Shown: positions 24,323 to 36,112, numbered from the stretch's first letter. The stretch: 64,000 nucleotides of DNA from Zea mays (GCF_902167145.1 NC_050101.1:115721789-115785788), one strand, 5' to 3'. Program-made: numbers and translations. Notes: generated from the letters alone by a model not told the origin.

Positions 24323-25717
24323 CTAAAGCTGTGAAGGTCCTATCTCGTCGTGATCGTAGTCGAATCCAGCACCAAGACCTGTGGAGGGCGTTGCTGTGTC
24401 GGTACACGATGGTACATGAACGTCATGTGCAACATTAGTCCTGCAGCCACAGCGAGCAGCAGCTCCACGTAGGCGCCTAGATAAACGCTGCATACCAAAG
24501 ACATATTAGTTTACAACATATTCATAACAAGCTAAAGGCTATAAACGATGCATGTGGGCTTACCTGCAAGAAGCTGTGCATGCTGTTGTCGCCCACAATC
24601 AAAAGTTGGCGATCAATGTCCTCTACCGACCGTCGCAATGTGTTACCCTGTACAACATAATTTGCATCACACATACAATTTATACATGTCCATAAATCAT
24701 CCATGGCCAGGGTCTTGGCTGGAAAACACGTGGTCGACCAACTGGTATGCGAAACCTATAAAATTAAATTAATGTTAGTAAGTAATATAGCCTTATTAAA
24801 TAAAATTCTGAAGACATACCACATCCATATCTGCAGGAGGTAGACACAACCGCCTATAGACGAAGAGGAGGATGTACGATGGCAAGCCTCACAAAGCTGC
24901 CGGTACAAAAAAGAAAGCACAGCGGAGCCCCAACTGTAGTGTCCAGCTGTATCCCAGTCGGTTAGACATGGGATGTACATCCATGACGCGCAGTCTCCTG
25001 TGGCGTCTGGGAAGAGAACACAACCAAACATGTGCAGGATCCAAGCTCGACAATAGAACTGGAATGTACCCTCATCAGCATCAGCAGGGCACACACCAAA
25101 AGACTGACGGAGCCATGTGATGCCTACTCCAGCAGTCCTTTCAACGCCCTCAGCAGGAAGCTCTCTACCAAGAAAAGCCTCAACTCTAGCCCTCCAACCG
25201 TCAGAGTCACATTGGCCTGTCACTGCTCTGCCACCAACATCGAGTCCAAGTATCTTCTGTGTATCCTCTAATATAATGTGACTGTCATCTCACCAAAAGG
25301 AAGATGAAAACTATGTGTCTCTGGCCGCCACCTACATAATTAAAAAAAATAGTGTAAACGAGCTCAATGATTGAAGAATAATTTTACAAAATCCTAACAA
25401 TACCTGTCCACAAGTGCAGTAATGGCCGCCGAGTCAATAGTAGGCAACCCGCGTCGTAACTGGTACGATATTACATCTAGACCTGCTTGTCTGAGGTAAT
25501 TAGTGTACCTGTCATCGAACACCATGTCTAGGAACCCATTGTGTGTACTAGAACGAAGCGTTGTTAGGTCCTACACGGAAAAATATTATATTAGAAACAC
25601 CATTTGTACAACAACAATTCTACAAAAAAAATTACAATTCAATACCTGGCCTTCCGACAGAAGGCGCCCCCGGTGGCTCTCGTCGTAGAACGGGTCGAGG
25701 AGGTGGAATTGTGCCAT
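24323..25717 (-). pseudogene. Plant mobile domain (PMD, aminotransferase-like) protein gene, one frameshift
   Basis: Six exons with good borders: 25717-25646, 25570-25404, 25331-24820, 24755-24686, 24647-24564, 24487-24323. The protein begins MAQFHLLDPFYDESHRGRLL and carries the PMD core: FDDRYTNYLRQAGL, WRPETHSFHLPFGEMTVTL, ILGLDVGGRAV, ITWLRQSF, YCRAWILHMFGCVLFPD, SWMYIPCLTDWD, YSWGSAVLSFLYRQLCEA, GGCVYLLQIWMW and then IPVGRP. This matches the PMD family shared by host MAIN/MAIL1 proteins (silencing and RNA processing) and many transposons. The visible lesion is a 5-bp tandem duplication (ataat) near 25270-25280 in exon 3, inserting a stop after TVTL. It lies directly downstream of the transposase gene on the same strand; its ATG is one base after a splice acceptor usable by the transposase transcript. 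Biochemical role of transposon PMDs is unknown; protection from silencing has been suggested. Confidence 0.85.
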
Positions 25718-27010
25718 CCTACAAAATGAAATTAATGTTAGTAAGTAATATAATCTTATTAAATAAAATTAAGGTAGTATCATTAAACTAAACAATACAA
25801 ACCTCGCTAATCTGCCAACGACAAGTGCGTGAATTATGACCAAGTCTACCGCACTTGCCACACTCATACTGCTCAGGGTCGGTAAGAAATGGTGTTCTCC
25901 TTCCCCTTCTACTCCTACCACCAACCTGATCCATAACCATCTTGTGCCTCGTCCTCTTCCTGGATCCACGATTGGTCCAACGACTGCTTGGATCGGCGAC
26001 ATACTTTGGGCCATCGTACGGAGGCCACTCACCGGCGTCACGATAAGGAATAAATCTTGGAATCCAAGTCAACACTAGTTTATCAATAGTAAACTCTTGA
26101 GGTATCCTCCTCTCTAAGTCAAAGTTGCGAGCTCGAGCAGCTGCGATTAGATGAGAACATGGAAAATGGTACTGCCTGGGTGCGCCACAAGTACATGACA
26201 AGTCATTAAGGACAACCACATGCTTCCTCGACTCTTGTGACTCGCCGTCGGAAGTAGTACCAGCTTGAAGGAATACCTCATATGTCCCTGACTGTAAGTC
26301 AAAACAATCAACAGTGTGTGTGTTTGCCCTTTCCTTTGCCTTCTCTAGAAAGGTCTTAGGTTTTGGAGCCCATCTCTCTCCCTCATTCTGCAATCCAACT
26401 GCATGGGTGTGTCTATCATTAAACCATGCCACAAGCTTGTAAAAGGTAAATGTTACTATAGCAGTGACCGGCATACCACGTATGCCCAACAATAATTTGT
26501 TGAATGACTCGGTCATGTTACTACACTGGAACTCATATCTCCATCCACCTAAGTTGTGAGCTCTCGTCCACTTCTCCAAATCCGGCATCAATCCATTCAA
26601 CCAATCTCTGCCTTCGGCATTTGTTGTGACTTTGAGCTTTTCTAAATTTTCTCTAAAGAACTTGTCTTCCAGCTGGCGACATGTCTCCTGGAAAAGCTCA
26701 AAGTTATCCTTGACATCATCCTTACGCAGAAGATTCTCAGCAAGGTGTCGAGTACACCACCTGTGATGCAAAGGAGGGTACCCATCGATCTGCTCACGGA
26801 CCGCGTTGAGTATTCCCTGGTGCCGATCTGATATTACACCAACTTCCCGTCCTGGGCCAACCACATGTATCCGGACCAGTCGCAGGAACCAACCCCAACT
26901 GTCTTTGTTCTCTTTCTCAACCAGAGCAAATGCTAGGGGAACTAGCTTGTTGTTTGCATCAACGGATATGTCAATTAAAAGAGTGCCCTGGCACTTGCCG
27001 AGAAGAAATG
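25718..27010 (-). pseudogene. mudrA-like: MULE transposase, C-terminal part (MURA type)
   Basis: Continues the frame broken at 50953 (codons for ..DDTF | LLGKCQG). Seen in order: second half of the DDE catalytic core with DISVDANNKLVPLAFALVE and the second Asp in VGVISDRHQGI, CTRHLAENL, WRYEFQCSNMTESFNKLL (a candidate catalytic Glu), a SWIM zinc finger CTCG...CSH at about 26150-26205, and a CCHC knuckle CGKCGRLGHNSRTC at about 25820-25865. This half is free of stops over more than 400 codons. The frame runs to a stop at 25788, but a donor GCGAG|GTTTGT at 25803 and an acceptor at 25719 allow an 84-bp intron and a Pro-rich 28-residue tail overlapping the PMD start. It catalyses cut-and-paste transposition in the nucleus in intact relatives. 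Confidence 0.9.
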
Positions 27011-28326
27011 TGTCACACCCGGATTTAAGGAACAAAGCCGGGTGCATCTCATACATGCGCCAAGAAGACAACATATATAATAACAGAGTGTATAGAGATA
27101 AATGTCACAAAACATCAGAGTATTTATTACATAGCGGAAGACTTATTACAAAATAAAAGAATAAATATAAAATGAACTAAGGATCGTCGGCGCCAATGTC
27201 AACTGAGAAACGCCACCTAGATCAGATCGAATGCCTCAGTGTTACGCGGCTCCTCTTCGACCACCTGTTCTTCTCCTGTGGGGGGTGTGAGACAGCAAGA
27301 GTGAGCTCACATACGTTCATAGCTCAACAAGTCGTGGGGAATAATGTGGCATGAACTCACCAAAGGTGGGAGTTCATGAAGTGTAAGACTCATCAATAAA
27401 ATAGAGGCTGAAGCTGAGCATTGCTTTTATAAGTTGGTCAAAATTTTATTAGCAATTACTAGGCGTAAGTAAATACCAAACCTTAGTAATAATAAAGAAA
27501 AGTAATAGTAAAATAATCCCAAATGCGATGCAAATGTCCAATTAAATTTAAGTTCCATAATTAATCATGTGAGGGTCCGAGCCGCTCATGACCGTGAGCA
27601 CGGCTAGTATACTAGTTTTACACTCTGCAGAGGTTGCGCATCTTTACCCACAAGTCATGTTACCCATCTGCCAAGAGACGGCCAATCTCATACACCTCTA
27701 CCGAGGAGGCGAGGCAGGGTAACACTACGAGGCCTTTACAAAGTTCCACTAGCTTCAGAAAACCCGCTATAGTTTATAGGAAGCTCCAATGCAGGGTTCT
27801 TGCCTGACCGCCATCGCAGCAAAATCAACCAAGGACCTCCCTACACTGACCACTCCCCTACTGCCCTTGCCCCTTTCGGGTAAGGTAGACCTCCACTAGC
27901 TTTCCTAGTTAATCAGCCAAGGGCGTCCCATTAAACCCTTGTGGTAGCACTGTTTTCCCGGGTGGTCACTCCATGTTCCCATTAATTTAATGATCTTAAC
28001 ATGAACAGTATTAGTAACAAGATAATAATAGAATAATCATGGATAGTGTATGTCCATACCCAATTCACATAAAGCAATAGCAAGTACTACCCAAAAATAT
28101 TTCAGTGGTGAACAAGGTATAAAGATACCAAAACTGGGGTAACCTAAAGGATCCCATCAAAATTAACCTATGCAGATCATTAAAATTAATAAGAACATGG
28201 CTGGGAAAAGTAAGTGATCAAGGGCACAACTTGCCTTCAATGAGCTCCTGCTCAGCTATCTCTACTTGCTGAACCTCAGATTCCACAGTGGCTTGCTCGT
28301 CTACTCGCATCAACACAATACATACA

Positions 28327-29668
28327 TGAAAGGGAAATGTGCCCTTGGGCCATTTCTAAGTATTTTGGTGATTTAGTGCCCAACACAGGTGCCTAATTGT
28401 AAAATGGTGGACAAAGTACAAATCAAGGATAAAGGTATGTTTCTCAGACTTAGTACATTGTTTTATGGACTAATGTATTGTGTCTAAGTGCTGGAAACAG
28501 AAAAAATCGAGTTGGAGAAGAGATGGCTCGAGCAGCCAAAGTCTGCCCAGTCTGGGTGCACCGGACTGTCCGGTGGTGCACCGGACAGTGTCCGGTGCGC
28601 CAGGCTGGCTTGGGCAAAGTGGCTGCTCTCGGGACTTCGACGGCGGTGTACGGCTAAAATTCACCGGACTGTCCGGTGTGCACCGGACTGTCCGGTGGGC
28701 CGCTCACAGGCGAACTCGTCGCTCTCGGGAAACCATCAACGGCGTACGGCTAAAATTCACCGGACTATCCGGTGTGCACCGGACTGTCCGGTGAGCCAAC
28801 GGTCGGCCGGGCCAACGGTCGGCCGCGCAATCTGCACGGGACACGTGGCCGAGCCAACGGCTAGAAGATGGCACCGGACTGTCCGGTGTGCACCGGACAT
28901 GTCAAGTGCACCAACGGCTCCCAGGCTGCCAACGGTCGACTGCGCTGTTTATGGAAAGAAATCGGGCACCGGACATGTCCGGTGTGCACCGGACTGTCCG
29001 GTGCGCCAGACGACAGAAGGCAAGAATTGCCTTCCCAGATTGCTCCCAACGGCTCCTAGCTGCCTTGGGGCTATAAAAGGGACCCCTAGGCGCATGGAGG
29101 AGTACACCAAGCATCTCCTAATCATTTCTAAGCACCAAGACATCGATTTCGTGCATTCGTTTCATTGTGATAGCATATAGAGCTCTAGTGGAGTTGTGAA
29201 CTCATTGAGTCGTGTTGCGAGCTCTTGTTGCGACTTGTGTGCGTGTTGACACTTTGATTCTTGTGTCTTGTGTGTGTTGCTAATCCCTCCCTTGCTCCGT
29301 GTTCTTTGTGAATTTCAAGTGTAAGGGCGAGAGGCTCCAAGTTGTGGAGATTCCTCGCAAACGGGATTGAGATAAAGCAAGCAAAACACCGTGGTATTCA
29401 AGTGGGTCTTTGGACCGCTTGAGAGGGGTTGATTGCAACCCTCGTCCGTTGGGACGCCACAACGTGGAGTAGGCAAGCGTTGGTCTTGGCCGAACCACGG
29501 GATAACCACTGTGCCATCTCTGTGATTGATCTTTGTTGGTTATTGTGTTTTGTTGAGGATTCCTCTATAGCCACTTGGCAATTATTGTGCTAACAATTAA
29601 CCAAGTTTTGTGGCTTAAGTTTTGAAGTGTTACAGGATCACCTATTCACCCCCCTCTAGGTGCTCTCA
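28327..29668 (+). repeat. 5' LTR of the Sirevirus
   Basis: TG...CA, 1,342 bp. About nine copies of a CACCGGAC-GTCCGGTG palindrome lie between 28558 and 29004, followed by a TATA box (CTATAAAAGGG, about 29071). Long frames here (for example 28488-29180) are by-products of the repeats. Confidence 0.95.
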
Positions 29669-29670
29669 AT

Positions 29671-29682
29671 TGGTATCAGAGC
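29671..29682 (+). other. Primer-binding site, initiator-Met tRNA
   Basis: TGGTATCAGAGC, two bases after the LTR, the exact plant copia consensus. Confidence 0.93.
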
Positions 29683-29718
29683 CGTTCTCTTCAAGAAAGG
29701 GACTAACCGCCCGAAGAG

Positions 29719-32106
29719 ATGGATCCTAAGGGCAAGGGGATGGTGATCAACGACAAGGAGAAGGAGTCCTTCGTCAACGAGCCCAATGATGACAGGCCCA
29801 CCGACTCAGGCTCGGGCCACAAAAGAAAAGACGGGAGGAAGAAGAAGACAAGGCGCATCAAGGAAATTGTCTACTACGACAGCGATGAATCTTCCTCCTC
29901 CCAAAAGGACAACGACGACTACGACAGACGAAAGACGGTTAACTCAAACTTTTCTTTCGATTATTCGCGCATTCCGCATAGCTCAAATGCTCAATTGCTC
30001 CCCATTCCACTTGGCAAGCCTCCTCACTTTGATGGAGAGGACTACGGATTTTGGAGCCACAAAATGCGTACTCACCTGTTTTCTCTCCATCCAAGCATTT
30101 GGGAGATTGTGGAAAGTGGAATGAAATTTGATAGCTCGGATAGCCCTGTGTTTATTAATGAACAGATTCATAAAAATGCACAAGCTACTACTGTGTTGCT
30201 AGCCTCTTTGTGCAGGGACGAGTATCACAAGGTGAGCGGCTTGGACAATGCCAAGCAGATCTGGGACACCCTCAAGATCTCTCATGAGGGGAACGACGTC
30301 ACCTTGCTCACCAAAATGGAGTTGGTGGAGGGCGAGCTTGGAAGGTTCGCGATGATCAGGGGCGAGGAGCCAACTCAAACTTACAACCGGCTCAAGACCC
30401 TTATCAACAAGATAAGGAGCTACGGAAGCACGCGATGGACGGACCACGACGTCGTCCGACTGATGCTAAGGTCCTTTACCGTTCTTGATCCTCATTTGGT
30501 GAATAATATTCGTGAGAATCCCAGGTACACCAAAATGTCGCCCGAGGAAGTCCTAGGAAAATTCGTCAGCGGGCGAATGATGATCAAGGAGGCGAGGTAC
30601 GTGGACGACGCCTTGAATGGACCGATCAACGAGCCACAACCTCTTGCTCTCAAAGCAACAAGAAGCAAGGAGGCGCTACCTAGCAAGGTGGCACAAATTG
30701 AGGCGGCCGGACTTAATGATGAAGAGATGGCCCTCATCATCAAAAGATTCAAGACGGCGCTTAAGGGTCACAAGGGACAGCCAAGCAAGACCAAAGCCAA
30801 GGGGAAGCGCTCATGCTTCAAATGCGGTAAGCTTGGTCATTTTATTGCTAACTGTCCCGACAATGATAGTGAACAGGACCAAGGGAGCAAGAGGGAGAAG
30901 AAGAAGGCATACAAGAAGGCAAAGGGCGAGGCACATCTAGGCAAGGAGTGGGATTCGGATTGCTCCTCCTCCGACTCCGACAATGAGGGACTCGCCGCCA
31001 CCGCCTTCAACAAGTCATCCCTCTTCCCAAACGAGCGTCACACTTGCCTCATGGCAAGAGAGAAGAAAGTAAGCACTCATGATACTAGTACTTATGTTTC
31101 TTCAAGTGAGGATGAGTCTAGTGATGATGATGAGATAGATTACTCATGCTTATTCAAGGGATTAGATAGATCTAAAATTGATAAGATTAATGAGTTGATT
31201 GATGCTTTGAATGACAAGAATAGATTACTAGAAAAACAAGAGGATCTTTTATATGAGGAGCATGATAAATTTGTTAGTGCACAAAAATCTCTTGCTCTTG
31301 AAATTAAAAGGAATGAAATGCTCTCTAGTGAATTATCTTCTTGTCATGAAACCATTGCTACTTTAAGAAGTGTTAATGATGATTTAAGTGCTAAACTAGA
31401 AGTAGCTAGTAAATCTAATTCTTGTGTAGAAATTATTGAAACCTGTAATAGGTGTAAAGATTTTGACATTGATGCTTGTAGTGATCACTTAGTTTCAATT
31501 TCAAAATTAAATGAGGAATTGGCTAGTCTTAATGCCCAACTTAAGACTAGCAAGAATGAATTTGACAAGTTAAAATTTGCAAGGGATGCCTACACGATTG
31601 GTAGACACCCCTCAATTAAGGATGGACTTGGCTACAAGAGGGAAGCCAAGGACTTGACAAGCCATAAGGCTCCCATCTCTGCCAAGGAGAAAGGGAAGGC
31701 CCCTATGGCAACTAGTGCTAAAAAGAACCATGCTTTTATGTACCATGGTAGGAGACAAACTAGAAATGCTTATAGGAGTTGTAATGCATATAATGCCTTT
31801 GATTCTCATGCCATGTTTGCTTCTAGTTCTTCTCATGTGCATGATAGAAATGTTGGTAGGAGAAATGTTGTTCATAATATGTCTAGGAGAAATGTTGTTA
31901 ATGTTCCTAGGAAAGTAAATGAACCTTCTACAATATATCATGCTTTAAATGCTTCTTTTGCTATTTGTAGAAAGGATAGGAAGATAGTTGCTAGAAAATT
32001 AGGGGCAAGATGCAAGGGAGACAAAACTTGCATTTGGGTCCCTAAAGATATTTGCACTAACCTTGTAGGACCCAACATGAGTTGGGTACCTAAGACCCAA
32101 GCCTAA
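29719..32106 (+). CDS. gag: Sirevirus Gag polyprotein
   Basis: 795 residues from the ATG at 29719, an intact frame. Residues about 90-290 form the copia-type gag region (HFDGEDYGFWSHKMRTHL, then ..IWDTLKISHEGND, ..RLKTLINKIRSYG). A CCHC zinc knuckle CFKCGKLGHFIANC spans residues 366-379. A long Ser/acidic and coiled-coil-rich C-terminal region (about 410-620) is typical of the large Sirevirus Gag. Gag packages the element RNA in cytoplasmic virus-like particles. The stop at 32104 separates it from pol, which continues in another frame directly downstream. Confidence 0.92.
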   Translation: MDPKGKGMVINDKEKESFVNEPNDDRPTDSGSGHKRKDGRKKKTRRIKEIVYYDSDESSSSQKDNDDYDRRKTVNSNFSFDYSRIPHSSNAQLLPIPLGKPPHFDGEDYGFWSHKMRTHLFSLHPSIWEIVESGMKFDSSDSPVFINEQIHKNAQATTVLLASLCRDEYHKVSGLDNAKQIWDTLKISHEGNDVTLLTKMELVEGELGRFAMIRGEEPTQTYNRLKTLINKIRSYGSTRWTDHDVVRLMLRSFTVLDPHLVNNIRENPRYTKMSPEEVLGKFVSGRMMIKEARYVDDALNGPINEPQPLALKATRSKEALPSKVAQIEAAGLNDEEMALIIKRFKTALKGHKGQPSKTKAKGKRSCFKCGKLGHFIANCPDNDSEQDQGSKREKKKAYKKAKGEAHLGKEWDSDCSSSDSDNEGLAATAFNKSSLFPNERHTCLMAREKKVSTHDTSTYVSSSEDESSDDDEIDYSCLFKGLDRSKIDKINELIDALNDKNRLLEKQEDLLYEEHDKFVSAQKSLALEIKRNEMLSSELSSCHETIATLRSVNDDLSAKLEVASKSNSCVEIIETCNRCKDFDIDACSDHLVSISKLNEELASLNAQLKTSKNEFDKLKFARDAYTIGRHPSIKDGLGYKREAKDLTSHKAPISAKEKGKAPMATSAKKNHAFMYHGRRQTRNAYRSCNAYNAFDSHAMFASSSSHVHDRNVGRRNVVHNMSRRNVVNVPRKVNEPSTIYHALNASFAICRKDRKIVARKLGARCKGDKTCIWVPKDICTNLVGPNMSWVPKTQA

Positions 32107-32113
32107 ATTTGCC

Positions 32114-33631
32114 TTGCAGGTTTATGCATCCGGGGGTTCAAGCTGGAACATTGACAGCGGATGCACAAACCATATGACGGGGGAGAAGAAGATGTTCACC
32201 TCCTACGTCAAAAACAAAGATTCCCAAGATTCAATAATATTCGGTGATGGGAATCAAGGCAAGGTAAAAGGGTTAGGTAAAATTGCAATCTCAAATGAGC
32301 ACTCTATATCTAATGTGTTTTTAGTAGAGTCTCTTGGATATAATTTGCTATCTGTTAGTCAATTATGTAATATGGGATATAATTGTTTATTTACAAATGT
32401 AGATGTGTCTGTCTTTAGAAGATGTGATGGTTCACTAGCTTTTAAGGGTGTACTAGACGGCAAACTTTACTTAGTTGATTTTGCAAAAGAAGAGGCCGGT
32501 CTAGATGCATGCTTAATGGCTAAGACTTGCATGGGCTGGTTGTGGCATCGCCGCTTAGCACATGTGGGGATGAAGAACCTCCACAATCTTCTAAAGGGAG
32601 AACACGTGATAGGTCTAACCAATGTTCATTTCGAAAAAGATAGACCTTGTGCAGCTTGTCAAGCAGGGAAACAGGTGGGAGGCTCTCATCACACCAAGAA
32701 TGTGATGACCACGTCAAGACCTCTGGAGCTGCTGCATATGGACCTCTTCGGACCCGTCGCCTATCTAAGCATAGGAGAAAGTAAGTATGGTCTAGTTATT
32801 GTTGATGACTTTTCCCGCTTCACTTGGGTGTTCTTTTTGCAGGATAAGTCTGAAACCCAAGGGACCCTCAAGCGCTTCCTAAGGAGAGCTCAAAATGAGT
32901 TTGAGCTCAAGGTGAAAAAGATAAGGAGCGACAACGGGTCCGAATTCAAGAACCTTCAAGTGGAGGAGTTCCTTGAGGAGGAGGGGATCAAGCACGAGTT
33001 CTCCGCTCCCTACACACCTCAGCAAAATGGTGTGGTAGAGAGGAAGAACAGGACGCTCATAGATATGGCGAGGACTATGTTTGGAGAGTTCAAGACCCCC
33101 GAGTGCTTTTGGTCGGAAGCCGTGAACACGGCTTGCCACGCCATCAACAGGGTCTACCTTCACCACCTCCTCAAGAAGACTTCATATGAGCTGCTGACTG
33201 GTAACAAACCCAATGTATCGTACTTTCGTGTATTTGGGAGTAAATGCTACATTCTAGTGAAGAAGGGTAGGAATTCCAAATTTGCTCCCAAAGCCGTAGA
33301 AGGGTTTTTATTAGGTTATGATTCAAATACAAAGGCGTATAGGGTCTTCAACAAATCATCGGGTTTGGTTGAAGTCTCTAGCGACGTTGTATTTAATGAG
33401 ACTAATGGCTCTCCAAGAGAGCAAGTTGTTGATCTTGATAATGTAGATGAAGAAGATGTTCCAACGGCCACGATACGCACCATGGCGATTGGAGATGTAC
33501 GGCCTCAGGAACAACTGGAGCGAGATCAACCGTCTTCCTCAACTATGGTGCACCCCCAACCCAAGATGATGAACAGGTACCTCAAGTGGAGGCGCATGAT
33601 CAAGGGGGAGCACAGGATGTTCAAAAATTGA
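32114..33631 (+). pseudogene. pol: Sirevirus pol, protease and integrase part
   Basis: The frame opens 8 bases after the gag stop with no ATG (the first codon is TTG within TTGCAG), so it was probably made by frameshifting or splicing. Protease motif WNIDSGCTNHMTG at about residue 11; integrase HHCC (about 32540-32660: HRRLAHVGMKNL ... CAAC), first Asp in HMDLFGPV, second Asp in SDNGSEF and Glu in NGVVERKNR, 35 residues apart as in D-D35-E enzymes. The frame ends at a false stop after a shift in the CCCCC run at 33553-33557. The integrase inserts the cDNA into the genome in intact relatives. Confidence 0.88.
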
Positions 33632-35320
33632 AGAGGAAGAAGCACCTCAGGCACCTCCAACCCAAGTTTGAGCGACGATTCAAAGGGATCATCCCGTCGA
33701 CCAGATATTGGGTGATATTAGCAAGGGAGTAACTACTCGTTCAAGATTGGTTAATTTTTGTGAGCATTACTCTTTTGTCTCTTCTATTGAGCCTTTCAGG
33801 GTAGAAGAGGCCTTGCTAGATCCGGACTGGGTGTTGGCCATGCAAGAGGAACTCAACAATTTCAAGCACAATGAAGTTTGGACACTGGTGCCTCGTCCCA
33901 AGCAAAATGTTGTGGGAACCAAGTGGGTGTTCCGCAACAAACAGGATGAGCACGAGGTGGTGACAAGGAACAAGGCTCGGCTTGTGGCAAAAGGTTATGC
34001 CCAAGTCGCAGGTTTGGACTTTGAGGAGACATTCGCTCCTGTGGCTAGGCTAGAATCAATTCGTATCTTGCTAGCATATGCCGCTCACCATTCTTTCAGG
34101 TTGTACCAAATGGATGTGAAGAGCGCTTTCCTCAACGGGCCGATCAAAGAGGAGGTGTACGTGGAGCAACCCCTGGCTTCGAGGATGAACGGTACCCCGA
34201 CCACGTGTGTAAGCTCTCTAAGGCGCTCTATGGACTTAAGCAAGCCCCAAGAGCATGGTATGAATGCCTTAGAGACTTTTTAATTGCTAATGCTTTCAAG
34301 GTTGCGAAAGCCGATCCAACTCTTTTTACTAAGACTTGCGATGGTGATCTTTTTGTGTGCCAAATTTATGTCGATGACATAATATTTGGTTCTACTAATC
34401 AAAAGTCTTGTGAAGAGTTTAGCAGGGTGATGACGCAGAAATTCGAGATGTCGATGATGGGCGAGTTGAACTACTTCCTTGGGTTCCAAGTGAAGCAACT
34501 CAAGGACGACACTTTCATCTCCCAAACGAAGTACACGCAAGACTTGCTAAAGCGGTTTGGGATGAAGGACGCCAAGCCCGCAAAGACGTCGATGGGAACT
34601 AACGGACACACCGACCTCAACAAAGGTGGTAAGTCCGTTGATCAAAAAGCATACCGGTCCATGATAGGTTCTTTGCTTTATTTATGTGCTAGTAGACCGG
34701 ATATTATGCTTAGCGTATGCATGTGTGCTAGATTTCAATCCGATCCTAAGGAGTGTCACTTAGTGGCGGTGAAGCGAATTCTTCGATATTTAGTCGCTAC
34801 GCCTTGCTTCGGGATCTGGTATCCAAAGGGGTCTAACTTTGACTTGATTGGGTACTCAGATTCCGACTATGCTGGATGTAAGGTCGATAGGAAGAGTACA
34901 TCGGGGACGTGCCAATTCTTAGGAAGGTCCCTGGTGTCATGGAACTCTAAGAAACAAACCTCCGTTGCCCTGTCCACCGCTGAGGCCGAGTACGTTGCTG
35001 CAGGACAGTGTTGTGCGCAACTACTTTGGATGAGGCAAACCCTCAGGGACTTTGGCTACAATCTGAGCAAAGTCCCACTCCTATGTGATAATGAGAGTGC
35101 TATCCGAATAGCGGAAAATCCTGTTGAGCACAGCCGCACAAAGCACATTGACATCCGGCATCACTTTTTGAGAGACCACCAGCAAAAGGGAGATATCGAA
35201 GTGTTTCATGTTAGCACCGAGAACCAGCTAGCCGATATCTTTACCAAGCCTCTAGATGAGAAGACCTTTTGTAGGCTGCGTAGTGAGCTCAATATCTTAG
35301 ATTCGCGGAACTTGGATTGA
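33559..35320 (+). pseudogene. pol: Sirevirus pol, reverse transcriptase and RNase H part, frameshifted
   Basis: Read in three pieces: 33559 to about 33625, about 33627-34170, and about 34174-35320. Frame changes fall at the C5 run 33553-33557, the A5 run 33623-33627 and the C4 run 34170-34173, each equal to one lost base; an in-frame TGA sits at 33669. RT landmarks: [73 protein letters not shown] and the catalytic YVDDIIFGS near 34367. RNase H: GYSDSDYAGC, STAEAEYVAA, HIDIRHHFLRD. The last 371 codons are intact to the stop at 35320. It would copy RNA into cDNA if the frame were whole. Confidence 0.88.
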
Positions 35321-35444
35321 AATGTAGCATACATGTGTTTATGCCTTTGATCATTTTCATTCTGCATTTTGTTGCTTATGGTGGTGCTCAAGTTGTACAA
35401 ACACTCCCTGGACCTCACAAGTCCTGTTTGCAAGTGATGCACAT

Positions 35445-36112
35445 ATTTAGGGGGAGCTGTGCTACAACTTGACCCTTTGAGACTAACCACGTACTTGAGT
35501 TTGGTTGTTTTAGTCTCCAAGGAGAATTGAAAGGGAAAAGGTGGACTTGGACCACGCAAGACTTCCACTGCACTCCGATGAAAAAGAGTAACTTTTTCAA
35601 GTTCATCTTTATACTCCTATTGCCTTTGTGTTCTCTTTTGATGATTTTGGTGAGGCAATGGGGTTCAAAGGGGCCAAGATTGATCCCGTTTTGGTGCTTG
35701 ATGCTAAAGGGGGAGAAAATAAAGGCCAAAGCAATTAATGGATCAGCTACCACTTGAGAAATTTTAAAAAAAAAGTTGATTAGAGCTTTTGGTTTGTCAA
35801 AACTCTTTTATTGTCTCTTATGTCAAAAGTTGGCCTCTTGTGGGGAGAAGTGTTGATTATGAAAAAAAGGGGAGTTTTTGAAATCCTTGATCAAATTTCT
35901 TTGGAAAACCTCTCTTTATGTCTCTACAAGTGGTTTTGACTTAGAGATAGGAATTTGAGTTTGATTTGCAAAAACAAACCAAGTGGTGGCATAGAGTGAT
36001 CCATATATGTCAAAATTGAATCAAAATAATTTGAGTTCTTATTTGAAGTGATTTTGTACTTGTTCTACTTGCTTTATGTTGTGTTGGCATAAATCACCAA
36101 AAAGGGGGAGAT
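35445..36112 (+). other. Multiple polypurine tracts of the Sirevirus
   Basis: Tracts of the form A(n)GGGGGAG occur at about 35449 (ttagggggagc), 35706 (aaagggggaga), 35868 (aaaaggggag) and 36100 (aaaaagggggaga, adjoining the 3' LTR). Repeated tracts are a described Sirevirus feature; the last is the likely plus-strand primer. Confidence 0.75.

Noticed and set aside
28488..29180. A 230-codon frame in the Sirevirus LTR (again at 36274-36966).
   Set aside because: It is made of repeated palindromes (HRTVRCAPDCPV) and has no family resemblance; an LTR artefact.
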